A stretch of 64,000 nucleotides of DNA, from NCBI GenBank assembly GCA_028753945.1, contig JAPNXP010000006.1, positions 3,348,001 through 3,412,000 on the forward strand, given 5' to 3'. Both the position numbers and the translations under genes were made by a program. The notes under the pieces are model-generated. The model did no database searches. It was not told the DNA's origin and saw only the letters and a list, made by a program, of their open reading frames with translations. Below are positions 31,234 through 42,679 of this stretch, piece after piece. Numbering within the stretch: position 1 is the stretch's first letter; the number at the start of each line of letters is the position of its first letter. The stretch comes from Hexactinellida sp. DTS-2022. Lineage: Eukaryota > Porifera > Hexactinellida.

Positions 31234-32027
31234 AAATAGATAATTATCACTCTCAAACTTACTGTTTATATATTTGGGCAGTATGTTATTTGTTGTTGTA
31301 CTACACCTATCAATAACAAATTGAGATACCTTAAATACTTGCTATAAAAAAAACAAATCTCATTTGAAGAATGAGTAGGCGAAATGACACTGATTTCCGA
31401 TTAGTAGGCAAAATGGGAGTAGGCGGAATGAGAATATTCGGTTTAATGGTACCATATATACGTTATACGTTACGTATAATGCAACTATGGTATAAACAAA
31501 ATACATAAGCCTGTGCTAATAAAACGTAATCCAGTAAAGCAAATGTATTGTCTATATGTAGTACATAGAAAGTATACTACAGCCCAATCTGCGTTATATA
31601 TAATTAAATGGTTGTACAAATTCTATAACATATCAAAAATATAATGTCATGTAAAATAGACAACTACTACGAGCTATTAGCTTTTGGACGATTGGAGCTC
31701 ATATCTTACAAAATATTATGTATTTATTCAAAAAAAATATTTTATCTGTTGACAACTGCTGTCCTTGAGAATACAGCCTGTAAAATTATCGTAAAATGGT
31801 TCAAGATATTATATAGCCTGTGATTCGTGTTATTGTGTGAAACAAATGTAAAATGCTACCCCAAAGCGTGCCCCCTCACTTGCTACGCCACAGCTCGCGA
31901 GTCATCGAGTCACGGTTCTGCATTTATTGAGTTGAAGTAGATTCAGGACTTTCAAAGTAATTTTTCCCAGTTACTATGAGAAAAAAATAGAAACATTATA
32001 AAAATTAATTATTTATATGCTCATGAT

Positions 32028-32181
32028 GGTAAAGCGGAAATGGTTCGATTTTTCAAAATAGGAAATAGTACGACTTTCATTCTTGTATTGTTGGACCATG
32101 GACTGAAAATTCGAACTATTTCCTATTTTGGTTATTCGAACTATTTCCGGTTTTGGTTTTTCGAACCATTTCCACCATACC
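32028..32181. mobile_element. MITE with perfect 8-bp duplication, GGAAATGGTTCGA family (copy 1)
   Basis: Ends GGTAAAGCGGAAATGGTTCG and CGAACCATTTCCACCATACC. CTCATGAT is duplicated exactly at 32020-32027 and 32182-32189. Copy 2 is at 36699-36878 in opposite orientation. Confidence 0.9.
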
Positions 32182-32224
32182 CTCATGATGACCGGATCAG
32201 TACATTTGTTCTATTTATTCAATA

Positions 32225-32409
32225 CAGTAGAAGTCGGTATTAATGTACCCCCTTGGGAAAGGAAAATAAGTACATATTATCCAAGGGTAAGTAGTAACTG
32301 ATTTACACGACAAAGAAATGCATACTGCGTTATACGTAGACTTGGTTAAAAATAAATTTGTACGCATTAAAGACGAAGTACGTAATAACCCAGTTATAAT
32401 CGAGTTCTG
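32225..32409. mobile_element. pogo/mariner-type MITE
   Basis: Begins CAGTAGAAGTCGGTATTAAT and ends ATAATCGAGTTCTG; TA on both sides. Confidence 0.75.
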
Positions 32410-32439
32410 TATCTAACGATATTCTAAATTAGGAGCAGT

Positions 32440-32760
32440 TTTGGAGATTCCTTAGGTGATTACAAACTCTTTATTTTCAAATTGAAATTCGAAATATAAA
32501 TGTGTCACTGGACCAGAACACAAATTTCGATATAACTGAGGAAGAAAGATGAAATTGCGAAATCGGACTTTTAGGTGACATCACCAGGAAATTCTCTCTC
32601 CCCAAGTCCAAATTTGAAATATATATCACAAATGGTCTAGTCAGGATGCTCTATACAGCCGGAAGTCAGACAGAACAAACTTAGAAATGTGCATCTTATA
32701 GTATAAACCTATAGTAGGACCCTCCTATAGCGTTTTTACTAGAAGAAGCACACTAAAATT
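32440..32760 (+). repeat. Dispersed 300-bp repeat (copy 1)
   Basis: It matches the reverse complement of 39893-40200 along its length, sharing GACCAGAACACAAATTTC, AATGGTCTAGTCAGG and TTTTTACTAGAAGAAGCA. Nature unknown. Confidence 0.7.
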
Positions 32761-34650
32761 CAAAAATTAAATCAATTGATTTTCATTTTATTTTATTTTT
32801 TTAATCATTGTTTTTTCCATTTCAGGAAGTAATGAACTTTTCATGAATTGGGACATTTTTAAAATGCGTTTACTGATAACCATAACATCAGGGCCCGTAT
32901 TCACTAAGATTACTTAGTACTTAAGTACTAAGTATATACTTAAGTCATAGACTCCTTAAGATAAGGACTGGAACGTCGCGATCTCGGGGTTTTTAACTTG
33001 TGTCTGAGAGGCTCCAATTATAAAATTGAAAAAGCATTAGGTTTCCGGTTTCCAAATGTGATTTTTGGCATATAGGGGTAACATTTGGCACCCGTCAACA
33101 ATTTGAGGTTCTCACTCAAAATTTCTCACACCTCGACAAGTTATGACGTCATTGTCACATTTCGAGAACCCTGAAAATGTCTAGCACTACATTCCAAAAA
33201 TAATTAACTATCCAGGTTTGAAATTAACACACGAGCAATTTGCACGCAAATAACCGATAATTTGTTTTATATCTAAGCAATATTACAAAAGTTCAAGTAA
33301 TTAGAGCCTGGATAAACAATAATTTTGTAATGTCGGTATTAGTAAATGCACCAATCAACCTGTCAGCTAAAAAATTAGTTTAATAATTATTTTGTGATTA
33401 GTACAGCGAAGATAAAATTGAATGTTTGGATAAAACGCTAGTCTACAGTCCCGGTCCCAGGATTGAAAAAAATTACGTATAGTACACGTACTACCAAATA
33501 TTTGAATATTCGTTCGAAATGATTGAACGAATACGTATTCGTTCGTTCGAAATGAAAAATCGTTTGAGGAATATTAGATTGAAACGGATATTCGTTTACT
33601 AATTTGGACAACAACATGACATTTATTTAGATCGGAGAGATCGTAAATAATAAATATAAAGGTCTGTTAACTAATCAATTGGAACAGTCATTGGAAGAGT
33701 CACTATTGGCTACTCCACGGGGTATAGTCGAGGATAATACTAATAGATTAAATGAAACTACTGTTGAGCAGCATTCAAGACAGATAGAGTTATGACTGAA
33801 AGCCCGATTCGTTCCAACCCAATCTTCATACTTTCGGGTACCACTATCACCTCATCATAGGCGCCGATGTTGGAGTACTGGGGGAACACACTAACGAACA
33901 CACAACAATCGAATTTAAATATTATAGATTTCCATTGTTAGTTCTGGTGTACTCTGTATAGAAAACAATTTACAATAAGTTAACAATAATTATGCGGAAT
34001 TAATTGAAAATTGTTATGGAATATATAATAGAAGCTACTCGATCTCAATAGTAAATAGAAGCTACTCTATTTCACAAAGTGATTTCGAATTTCTTCTACT
34101 TTCAACTACCCTTCGCCTCGCGTAAATGTACCTATCATGGTGGGATCTGGGGAGTCAGGATCCCCCAGATCGTTGATGTGCTAGCATCCTCTGGAGTTAC
34201 CCATGCCATACAGTTGTAATTTAATGTACTATATTTGTTTAAACCATTAGTAGCTTCATCATTGGCCTCCGAATGCTCAAGTCGCTCGATCTTGGAACGA
34301 ATTGACCTTTCTGATCAACTTTCGACCTTGGGCAGCCAAGCAGCGGCGGCGCCCTGGGTGGGCAGCAGATGGGCAAACCTAAACCCAGGGGGGCACACCT
34401 TTTTAGAAAAAAAACGCAGGAATTCATAGTTGCCGTCGAGACTCGAGAATCCACATTTTTTCCCAGTAAAGTATAGAAAACTAATCCCAATTTGCCCAAA
34501 ACTCCAAGAATCGCAAGAATCGCCGTTCGCATTCAAAACTGGTCTAATAACACTGTTGCATTTAACACTTAACATTGATTGGGCAATCATGTTTGAAGAC
34601 TCTGATGAATCTTGTTGTTCATGTTCAATATTGTTCATATTTCGCTAAAA
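32761..34650. other. Repeat-derived spacer, no gene
   Basis: Contains a single CAGGGCCCGTATTCACTAAG end (32890), the inverted GACGTCAT dispersed repeat (33045-33185), palindromic ATTCGTTCGAA runs (33510-33600) and a Helitron-like 5' end ending at 33928. Reading frames at 34235-34640 show no family signature. Confidence 0.5.
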
Positions 34651-34659
34651 ATATCTACA

Positions 34660-35840
34660 AAGATCGGCGCCTATGCACCTCATTGTGTTCGGAAAACGCG
34701 TCTGTCTTATAATTTCGAACCAACACACCATCTTTCAAGCGTAACTGAGAACTAATCTGCTTGTAAGTTCTGAATGGATCAGTTTTCCATCTTGATCCAC
34801 AAAATTGTAAACGAATAGGGACAGCTTCTAGTTCATGTATTACCTTGCTAATGGTATGATCGTTTAGTTGATAAAATCATATGTCCTCAAGGTTTGGTAC
34901 ATTACTAATCTCTGTAAGGGCCACTATATCTCCTGAATTATGTGTTGTCGAATTGTAAACAGAACATCCATAATTAGAACCATGATTTACCAATCTCGAT
35001 AAGGCGTCTGCATTATGATTCTTATTGCCTGGCAGATAATTTATCTCAAAATCAAACTCTTGAATAATAAGTGCCCATCGCCACAGTTTTCCAACGCTTT
35101 TCTGACTAGATAACCATTCTAATGGTTTGTGATCTGTTAGGATCTAGAAATGCCGCCCTATAAGATAATGTTTAAAATGCTTTAAGGACTCAACTATTGC
35201 TAAACACTCCAGTTCTATTGTACTATACCGAGCTTCGCCATTCTTAAGGCTCTAAGAAAACATGCTACACACGATCCTTTTGTTCTAACACGGCCCCCAA
35301 TCCTATACCGCTTGCATCTGTACATAGAGTAAATTTTGCTTTGAAAACAGGGCATATCAAACTGTGTATGATGCCAATTGTACTTTCAACCTTAAAAATG
35401 CAGTCTCCTCCTTATTTCCCCAATAAAATGATATTGTTCCTTAATAAACGGTTTAAGGGATTAGTAATAGCTGCAAAGTCTTGAACATATCTCCTGTAGT
35501 AACTAGCCAATCCTAAAAACTGTTTTACTTCCTTCTGGCATGTCGGTTTACCACACTTTCAATCTTAGAAGCGACATTCCTTTTCCTGAAAACCGATGGC
35601 ACAGATAGTCGACAAATTCTTTCCGATTTTACATTTCTTTCCGCGTATGGTTAAGTTTGACGAACGAAGTCTTGCAAATACTCCATGCAAAGCAGCTCGG
35701 TGAGAACGTATGTCTTTTGAGAATATCAAAATATCGTCAATGAGATTATCCGTGCAATATCCCAGCTCCCTTAGAATTTGATCCATAGTCCGCTGAAATG
35801 CACCAGGTCCACCTGTCAACCCGAACGGTAGAACTTTAAA
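34660..35840 (-). pseudogene. Ty3/Gypsy polyprotein remnant (RT to RNase H)
   Basis: Reading leftward: a reverse transcriptase piece at 35819-35640 (TGGPGAFQRTMDQ, then LIDDILIFS, the YXDD-type active site with Leu in first place); an RNase H piece at about 35240-35000 ([35 protein letters not shown]); and a spacer toward integrase. Stops and frameshifts break it throughout. No LTRs were identified. Confidence 0.85.
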
Positions 35841-36461
35841 TTCATAAAACCCAAGCCCAGGTCCAGGGGAGAAGGTTTTACTGTACTTGGTTTAGTACGT
35901 ACGCGTACTTCGGTTATGTACGTACAAACTTGAATAAATATGTCAATTTATATGTATCTCTATGTACGTAGTGTAATTCGCTTAGTGCGTATACTCGTAT
36001 AATACGTACCCACCGACATTCCGGAACTAACTTTCTCAAATAAATTCTAATCAACTTATATTAACCACATTTTACTCAGCGTTAAATTTCCAGCAATTTG
36101 TTATATCACACGACCATATTTGGGAGAATTTTTCCCATACCTACGTTGGAATGTGTCTCTCAATTTTTCTCTCTTACTAATTGATAAAATCTTCAAGTTT
36201 AATGGATAAAGGTAAATTTCGAATAATTTTATCAAATCACTTTCAGAGGGTAATTATTCTCCGATAGCTGAGTGAAGTCGAAAAAGGGGTCACTGGATTG
36301 GGAAGGGACACAATTTGAGAATGGAAAGCGGACACAATTTGAGAATGGAAAGCTGACACATTCCGACGTTGCTATGGGTAAAAATTGATTGAAATCTAAC
36401 GCTCAGTACAAATATGGTGATTACAAGTTGATTATATCTGATTTGAGAAAGTTGAAATGTA

Positions 36462-36580
36462 CAGTGGAACTCGGTTAGTAGTTACCCCCTCGGGAGATAA
36501 GAATTAATTTCGTAAACTGGGGTGACTTAGCAGGGGCGGCACTTCCTTTCGAAAAGTTATTAATTAAGCGGAGTCGACTG
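36462..36580. mobile_element. pogo/mariner-type MITE
   Basis: Begins CAGTGGAACTCGGTTAGTAG, ends TTAAGCGGAGTCGACTG, TA on both sides. Confidence 0.75.
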
Positions 36581-36698
36581 TAATTAATTAATTATATTAT
36601 TATATTATATTATCAATAGTATTAAGCGAGGCAGAGCGAGGACTGTTAACTGTAGCACAGACGTTCGATATGAACCAGTGGTCGTAGAAAGTTCAAAC

Positions 36699-36878
36699 GG
36701 TATGGTGGAAATGGTTCGAAAAACGAAAACTGAAATTGTTCGAAAAACCAGAATAGGAAATAGCATGGATACGAGAAAAACCCGGCTTGAATCCATGGTC
36801 CAACAATACAAAAATTAATTTACTATTTTGGTTCGAACTATTTCCCATTTTGAAAAATCGAAACATTTCCGCATTACC
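36699..36878. mobile_element. MITE with perfect 8-bp duplication, GGAAATGGTTCGA family (copy 2)
   Basis: Ends GGTATGGTGGAAATGGTTCG and CGAAACATTTCCGCATTACC. GTTCAAAC is duplicated exactly at 36691-36698 and 36879-36886. Confidence 0.92.
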
Positions 36879-37110
36879 GTTCAAACCAGTATCAAACGAA
36901 GCGCAATGGTCCAGAACCACCACCAGTGATGAATTATTTTTATGTATTTCTTCTCAAAGTGTTACAAGTTTTTCGCAGCGAGACATACAAAACTCACCGC
37001 ATTGATCAAAATAGAAGTGTTTGAATATTTATTTCGCTCCATTCAAACTTTGGGTTTGTTTCTATGCTAGATACAACCCAGAACAGTCATGTATATAGTC
37101 TAGTCTGGGT

Positions 37111-37185
37111 CAGTGGCGGCTTCAGCTCTTTCGGCGCCCCCACGCAAACGGTTGCTTGTGTTGCTTGTGCCTAAAGCCGGCCCTG
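37111..37185. mobile_element. 75-bp hAT MITE
   Basis: Ends CAGTGGCGGCTTCAG and CTAAAGCCGGCCCTG. Flanking 8-mers GTCTGGGT and GTCTGGCT agree at 7 of 8 positions. Confidence 0.75.
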
Positions 37186-37477
37186 GTCTGGCTGCACGTA
37201 GGACTTGTCCGGTCGCTAATGAAGAAGATTGTCTAAGCTCGTCATTTGGTGTTTCTGCTATGCATCGAACCTTTGGCACAAAGTTACAATTTGAAGTTTG
37301 GAGAGTACGACATCGACAGAGCGGGGGAAATACGTTGAATGGATTTTTAATTGAACTGAAGTTGTCACTCGCACTCATATTGAAAATTTTGGAAATATCT
37401 GTCAATAGCTAAGTCGTGTTTGAACTGAATAAATAAATAAAATAATATCTATTCCGCATTGAAACTCCAATAATATA

Positions 37478-38042
37478 CAGTAGAACTTCGTTAGTACGAA
37501 CACCAAGGGACTGTCACTGGAAAATTGGTCCCGAAAATATTGGTTCCCCGGACCAATTTTTTCGGGTAAAATTGGTCCGGGGACCAATATTCCATGGAAT
37601 TTTGGTCGGGGGACCAATTTTCCCCGAAACATTAGTCCGGGGGACCAAAATATCATGGAAAAATGGTCCTAGAACCAATATTCCATGGGGACAAAATTTC
37701 CGTGACAGGACCACCAAATGTGTTTGCCTTATTCGGAATTCGTATTAATTAAGTTACTATTAACCAATATAAATTGAAAAGGCTTTGAAGAGGACTGGAA
37801 CAGAAGCGTAGCCAGGGTGCGGGACTTGGGGCACAGGCCGCACCCAAAAAAATGCCCACTAGTATAATATAATATAATATATATTACTAATTATACTATA
37901 GTGCGGAAATTCCGCACCTAAAATCTACCAGTGCCGCACCTTCATGCATGCCTAGCTACGCCTCTGGAGTTTGGACTGAATAGTGTTCATACTAACCGGA
38001 ATATCGTAAGCGAAGCGTGTTCCTAGTAACGAGGTTCTACTG
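37478..38042. mobile_element. pogo-type MITE filled with nested repeats
   Basis: Outer ends CAGTAGAACTTCGTTAGTAC and TAACGAGGTTCTACTG, flanked by TA. Inside, 37511-37708 has inverted CTGTCAC ends and a dense array of GGGGACCAAT-type repeats, and 37801-37966 has CAGAAGCGTAGCCAGG facing CTAGCTACGCCTCTG, a hAT-like unit. Confidence 0.7.
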
Positions 38043-38062
38043 TATGTACATAAACTTGAAAT

Positions 38063-38170
38063 ATTAATTTCGGAACGGAACGGTATGGAACGGTACCATT
38101 CCGGAAAATTAAAGTACCTAAATTACGGAACGGTACCATTCCGGGAAATTTAAGTACCTAAATTACGGAA
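38063..38170 (+). repeat. Short tandem repeat of GGAACGGTACCATTCCGG
   Basis: Two full copies of a 46-bp unit plus a partial one, each centred on the palindrome CGGTACCATTCCG and followed by AGTACCTAAATTA. Confidence 0.7.
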
Positions 38171-38506
38171 CAGGATAGACCCCCAAGGTATTGGTTATTG
38201 TAGACTAGAAACATTTTGGTCTTGCATCCTGATATACTATTTTGTACTAAATGTGCTAAATTATGAAGATAAACTGAAACAAACCGGTGTAGGGGCGTTT
38301 AGGAACCAGGGGCCGAAATAACTAACCTATTGTGTTCTTGTGGTGCCCCCGCATTATGCATAGATTGAGTATATTGTTATAGGTTTAATCAATCTTTAGT
38401 TGATCTATCCCAGCTAAAGTACCTAAATTAACAATTTAAATACCGGAACCCTAACTATAAATAAATTACATGAGTGGTATTAGTTGGACTTTCAATTAGG
38501 TAGTGA

Positions 38507-39241
38507 CAGGGTTGCCAACCTCTGAAAACAAAAAAGCGGGAGATTTTGCCAATTTTGGCGGGAGTTTTACCAAAAAGCGGGAGGTCGAAGATGAAAAAGC
38601 GGGAGACTCAATATATATGCTATTTTTTTAAATATATCATGAATAGAACGATATAATATGATTATTTAGTATGTTTTGATATCTACAATTAGGAAAAAAA
38701 CTTGGTACTCGAAAAAAAACTGAAAATTAAAAACTACAGGTAAACCTCCCAAAGCGGCACCCATCGGGAGAATGATATTGTGCCGCTTCTCGGAGGTTGC
38801 CGCTTTGGGAGGTTGCTCGTAAGGTAAAACTCCCAAAGCGGCACCCATCGGGAGAATGATTTTGTGCCGCTTCTCGGAGGTTGCCGCTACTCGGAGGTGC
38901 CGCTTTGGGAGGTTGCTCGTAAGGTAAAACTCCCAAAGCGGCACCCATCGGGAGAATGGTTTTGTGCCGCTTCTCGGAGGTTGCCGCTACTCGGAGGTGC
39001 CGCTTTGGGAGGTTTACCTGTACAACTAAAAAAACTTGAAAAAAAACTAAAAAGAAAAAACTTGTTGCTCGTAGGTTGACTAATTTACTTGAATAATTTA
39101 AACAAATCCCGTTATTTTACTAATTATCATAAAATCTAAATATATAAACAATTTCCAAAAAGCGGGAGTTTTAAAAGTTTGGCGGGAGGTCGGGAGGATG
39201 AGAGAAAAAAAGGCAAAAAAGCGGGAGGGTTGGCAACCCTG
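38507..39241. mobile_element. 735-bp non-autonomous element with CAGGGTTGCCAACC ends
   Basis: A perfect 14-bp terminal inverted repeat CAGGGTTGCCAACC; TAGTGA flanks both ends (38501-38506, 39242-39247). Both arms carry repeated AAAAAGCGGGAG motifs. The superfamily is uncertain: a 6-bp duplication is shorter than the usual hAT 8 bp. A MITE has inserted in the middle. Confidence 0.85.
38737..39020. mobile_element. TA-flanked MITE with internally amplified hairpin units
   Basis: Ends CAGGTAAACCTCCCAAAGCG and CGCTTTGGGAGGTTTACCTG, TA on both sides. The interior is three head-to-tail copies (period about 110 bp) of a self-complementary unit with CTCCCAAAGCGGCACCCATC and GCCGCTTTGGGAGG. Nested in the 735-bp element. 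The reading frames here are artefacts of the repeat. Confidence 0.85.
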
Positions 39242-39489
39242 TAGTGAACTCAGATTTCATCAGTATGTAATGCGTACGTGCGTGAGAACATTTGGTAATG
39301 GTGGTGCTCTACACCACCTTGTCTACAGTCTACACGTCAGACACATGTCACTTATACATACTTAGTGTTTAGGGACTTACATACGTTTTTAATTAATGAT
39401 CTCTTGTTGTAAAATGCACATTGTATCACTGCCCTCCTTCCTGAGTGCGACACTTAGTTAGTATGACTAATAATATTGTAATCTTTTAA

Positions 39490-39630
39490 GGGGTGTTCTG
39501 CGCGGGTCGTATGCGGGTGCTGCCCCGCAAAATATTCAGATCCTTTGTCCCGCATGAACCCGCGGGTTGCGGATCCCGCATTTATTTATTTATTAATAAT
39601 TATATAAATCCCGCGCAGAGGTCTAGTCCC
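39490..39630. repeat. Small GC-rich inverted repeat (GCGGGT family)
   Basis: TTCTGCGCGGGTCGTATGCG on the left faces CCCGCGCAGAGGTCTAG on the right. Short relative of 5426-5965. Confidence 0.5.
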
Positions 39631-39892
39631 TATCACTGGACTGATCTCAATATTTAGCGATTTCGGACTAAGCGGGCCCTAAAACGCTAATGATTTAGGG
39701 CCGGGGGTAAAAGAATAAAAAATAAGAATTTTAGACGGGCAGGAAGATTGGAAATTGGAATCACTATTTTGGTTTACTCGGGGTCTCGGTAGGGAATCCA
39801 CGGGATTACACATATCTTTCGATCGAGGGTTAAACCAAGATAAATTATATAGTATAAAATAAGTTTTGTTTTCCAAAATTTAGTTCTTGCTT

Positions 39893-40200
39893 CTTCTAGT
39901 AAAAACAGTTATATAGTAGGGTCCTACAATAGTTTATACTATACAAATAAGATGCACAGTTCTAAAATCGTCCTGATGGAGTTCCGTCCGTCCGGCCGTA
40001 CGCGATAGCCTGACTAGACCATTGGTGGTAGAGATTTCAAATTTAGACAGGGAATAGAGAATTTCTGGAGATTATATAACACCCCGATGCCCGATTTCTC
40101 AATTTTGCCTTTGTTCGTAAGTTACATAGAAATTTGTGTTCTGGTCTAGTGACTCTTTGATAATTCGAATTAGCAATTGAAAATATAAGGGTTGTATTCT
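39893..40200 (-). repeat. Dispersed 300-bp repeat (copy 2)
   Basis: Reverse-complement partner of 32440-32760. The segment from here to the NHL promoter (40200-40640) shows only A+T-rich sequence and a short TTCTGTTA repeat. Confidence 0.7.
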
Positions 40201-40668
40201 TCCTAAGATGTTATTTCTATAAATCGATTAAATAGAATAAGTCGTTAACCAATTCTACGTTTTATTAACGGGACATATCAACAAGTAGCTTTCTTGAAGT
40301 AGTTTTATTCTGTTATTCTGTTATTCTGTTACTATGCTGTAACTGTGACAGTACGTAGTACGTATTTAGATATTTGAAATTGTGTGATGGGTCATAGGGT
40401 GGGTCATGGGTCACAAAATTATATTATTCAAATTAGTGACGTGAATATTATATACGTAAATCTGTTGTAAATATGATATCTTGTTATTCTATACTCAATT
40501 ACAATTAGGGCAGAATAGAAAAACTTTAACCACATTCCTTATAGCATCCTAGCAACGAGACATTACAACATACACGTGTATAACTCGTGGTGTTGTTTAC
40601 TACCACACTATACTCACATCATCATCCCATTATTGTTGTTTGTTGCAACAAGCAAATCATAACACAGC

Positions 40669-40676
40669 TATAAATA
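40669..40676 (+). promoter_or_regulatory. TATA box of the NHL gene
   Basis: TATAAATA, 65 bp before the ATG at 40742. The same octamer precedes the genes at 46932 and 51076. Confidence 0.5.
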
Positions 40677-40741
40677 CACAGATTATCCATTGCAATCAAT
40701 TCGTACATAAACTATTCAACAATTCCTCTACAAACAATCAA

Positions 40742-41968
40742 ATGGCAGCTCGCTATCCTATTCCCCCTCCAGCAGCAGACCCCGTAGAGACACAAATAAA
40801 CAGAGCCATAGACGGTCTCATAGCGCTACTGAATCTCCGCAGAGCTCAGCTGCTGACTCAAGTCCGCGACGCATGCAAGGAGAAGAGAGCCGCAGAGATG
40901 GCTCGACAAGAAATTCAGACACAATTAACCACCGCCCGGACACATCTCCTAACCGATTTGAAGGACAAGTCCCTAAAGTCTTTTCGCGATAAAACGGTCT
41001 CAGAAATTGAACAGAAACTGGGAGAACTGAGAATGAACATTCCAGTCGAGACACAATTAAGGTGGCAGTGCGACACACGAGAACTCAAAGTGAGCATTTC
41101 CCGTCTCGGAGAGATTGCACAGGTACCAGTAGGGCATAACTATGCCACATTCCATTTACCCACTGTCGCTACTGGGGGACAAGGTATAGCTCCTGGCGAG
41201 TTGAGCGGGCCATCTGGTGTCGCCATTAACGAAGCTACAAACCAGATATTCGTAGTTAATTGTAGAAATCGCAGAGTAGAGATATTCTCCGAAACAGGAG
41301 AGTATCTCAATCAGTTTGGTAACGGACGGTTGTATCATCCAAATGGCATAGCTATTCATGGGAATAGTGTGTATGTTAGTAGCGACTGGGGACACAATAT
41401 AAGTAAATACTCGCTAACTGATTTTAGCTTCGTTAAGCGGATAGGGGAGAGGGGATCGAATAACGGAGAATTCCAATCTCCTCAACAACTAACAACAGAT
41501 CCCAACGGACAGGTGTTCATAGCAGATTGCCATAACAACAGAATCTGTATATTCGACACAGACCTAAACCATGTGAGGAACATCACACATCAGGCAATAT
41601 CAAAACCGCATAACATCAAGCTATGGAATGACCGCGTATACGTACTGTGTCCATACAAGAACCCGTGTATGCTGGTACTGTCGCTAGAGGGAGACTTCTT
41701 CCACTCTATCATTAGCTGTGGACGAGGAATGGATGTGTTAGACCCATGCTTCTTCTGTTTGGACGCAAATAACAACATTGTCATTAGCGATAGTTGCACA
41801 CACTCCATTCGTGTATTCTCCCCAGCAGGCAACCTCCTACACTCGATAGGAAGAAAGGGACACGAACAAGGAATGTTCCATTGGCCCCAAGGAATAGCTA
41901 TATATACAAACGGGAGATTAGTTTGTGTGTCCAATAACAAGATTTTCGGTCTACAAATATTCTGTTAA
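40742..41968 (+). CDS. Coiled-coil NHL-repeat protein, TRIM-like without RING (408 aa)
   Basis: Single exon. I start at the ATG in AATGGCAGCTCG (40742). The frame is open about 100 bp upstream but lacks an ATG. Residues 15-125 form a charged coiled coil (LNLRRAQLLTQVRDAC, EKRAAEMARQEIQTQL). From about 150 to the end are NHL repeats making a propeller: GELSGPSGVAINEATNQIFV, GRLYHPNGIAIHGNSVYVSS, FQSPQQLTTDPNGQVFIADC, and FHWPQGIAIYTNG near the end. The arrangement matches the back half of TRIM2/3/71-type proteins; RING and B-box are absent, so no ubiquitin ligase activity is implied. NHL propellers bind RNA or protein. Codon use is more G+C-rich than the surroundings. Confidence 0.9.
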   Translation: MAARYPIPPPAADPVETQINRAIDGLIALLNLRRAQLLTQVRDACKEKRAAEMARQEIQTQLTTARTHLLTDLKDKSLKSFRDKTVSEIEQKLGELRMNIPVETQLRWQCDTRELKVSISRLGEIAQVPVGHNYATFHLPTVATGGQGIAPGELSGPSGVAINEATNQIFVVNCRNRRVEIFSETGEYLNQFGNGRLYHPNGIAIHGNSVYVSSDWGHNISKYSLTDFSFVKRIGERGSNNGEFQSPQQLTTDPNGQVFIADCHNNRICIFDTDLNHVRNITHQAISKPHNIKLWNDRVYVLCPYKNPCMLVLSLEGDFFHSIISCGRGMDVLDPCFFCLDANNNIVISDSCTHSIRVFSPAGNLLHSIGRKGHEQGMFHWPQGIAIYTNGRLVCVSNNKIFGLQIFC

Positions 41969-42330
41969 TTTTTTGTATTAGTTTGTAATTTATTCTCTTT
42001 GCAAAACAACATTAATTAATTAAAATAATATCTCACATTTTCACACTGATTCTTGAAAATACGGTTCCACTATACTCTCAACACCAGGAGCCTTTCTTCG
42101 ATAAACTTAAACATAATTATAATAAGTACAGTAAACATTGGATTTAAGTTTAACACTCGTTTTGGGCAGGCTAAAAAGGTCACTATATTCAATATGTCAC
42201 TAAATCCGAAGTAACTTCAAATACTGCTACGGACCTCTGGGCAAGATATAAAGTCGTTATTAGCGATTTGTAGCAAAAGCCGATGTCGTTAAATCCAATG
42301 TTACTCTATAAAGTAATTAACTATTTAGTA

Positions 42331-42667
42331 CAGGGTTCCGTAAACTAGGTTTTTCAGGCCGCATGCGGCCTGAAACAACTTTATGTCTGGCCTGATAGCC
42401 CAATGGAAATTTGTATCATGTGTGGCCTGAGAGACATTTCTAATTTCATCTGGCCTGTACACATATACACACTGATTAATGTACTAGTAAAAAGTTTTGA
42501 CTAGAGTTCTTTATGCACTTTTTGCTTAGAAATTAGTATAGTTCTAGTATTACAACAACTTAATAGTTTTGTTATAAATTTCGAAAATTCTCGATATTGT
42601 TTGCGGTCTGAAGAAAAATTTGTTAAGATTATGTGGCCTGATATAAATGAAAGTTTGCGGAACCATG
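42331..42667. mobile_element. hAT MITE with perfect 8-bp duplication
   Basis: Ends CAGGGTTCCGTAAAC and GTTTGCGGAACCATG. ATTTAGTA is duplicated exactly at 42323-42330 and 42668-42675. The interior is rich in GGCCTGA repeats. The 300 bp before it (41969-42322) hold no gene. Confidence 0.92.
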
Positions 42668-42679
42668 ATTTAGTATATA

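Larger units (their letters stand above)
29669..31489 (-). mobile_element. MULE with perfect 8-bp duplication
   Basis: GTATAAAC flanks both ends exactly (29661-29668 and 31490-31497). The ends CATAGATGCATTATACG and CGTATAATGCAACTATG are inverted, and the arms continue with TATACGTTATACGTT iterons and the GAGTAGGCGAAATG segment on both sides. It encloses a transposase pseudogene and a hAT MITE. Confidence 0.9.
29585..31893. mobile_element. Probable hAT-like element hosting a MULE
   Basis: The ends read CATTTGCGTAACTAGGGCAA and TTGCTACGCCACAG, which resemble the CAGTGGCGTAGC hAT type but are imperfect. CTCGCGAG flanks both sides (29577-29584, 31894-31901). Caution: the surrounding DNA itself repeats GACTCGCGAG, so the duplication could be chance. 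Confidence 0.45.

Noticed and set aside
34235-34648. Possible gene on either strand at 34.2-34.6 kb
   Set aside because: Open frames on both strands lack motifs and ATG context; adjacent sequence is Gypsy remnant.
37100-37412. About 100-residue frames on both strands
   Set aside because: They overlap a 75-bp hAT MITE and have no signature; no promoter or splice signal supports them.
38666-39079. Frames repeating MPLWEFY/MGAALGVLP-like peptides
   Set aside because: They come from the amplified hairpin unit of the nested MITE.
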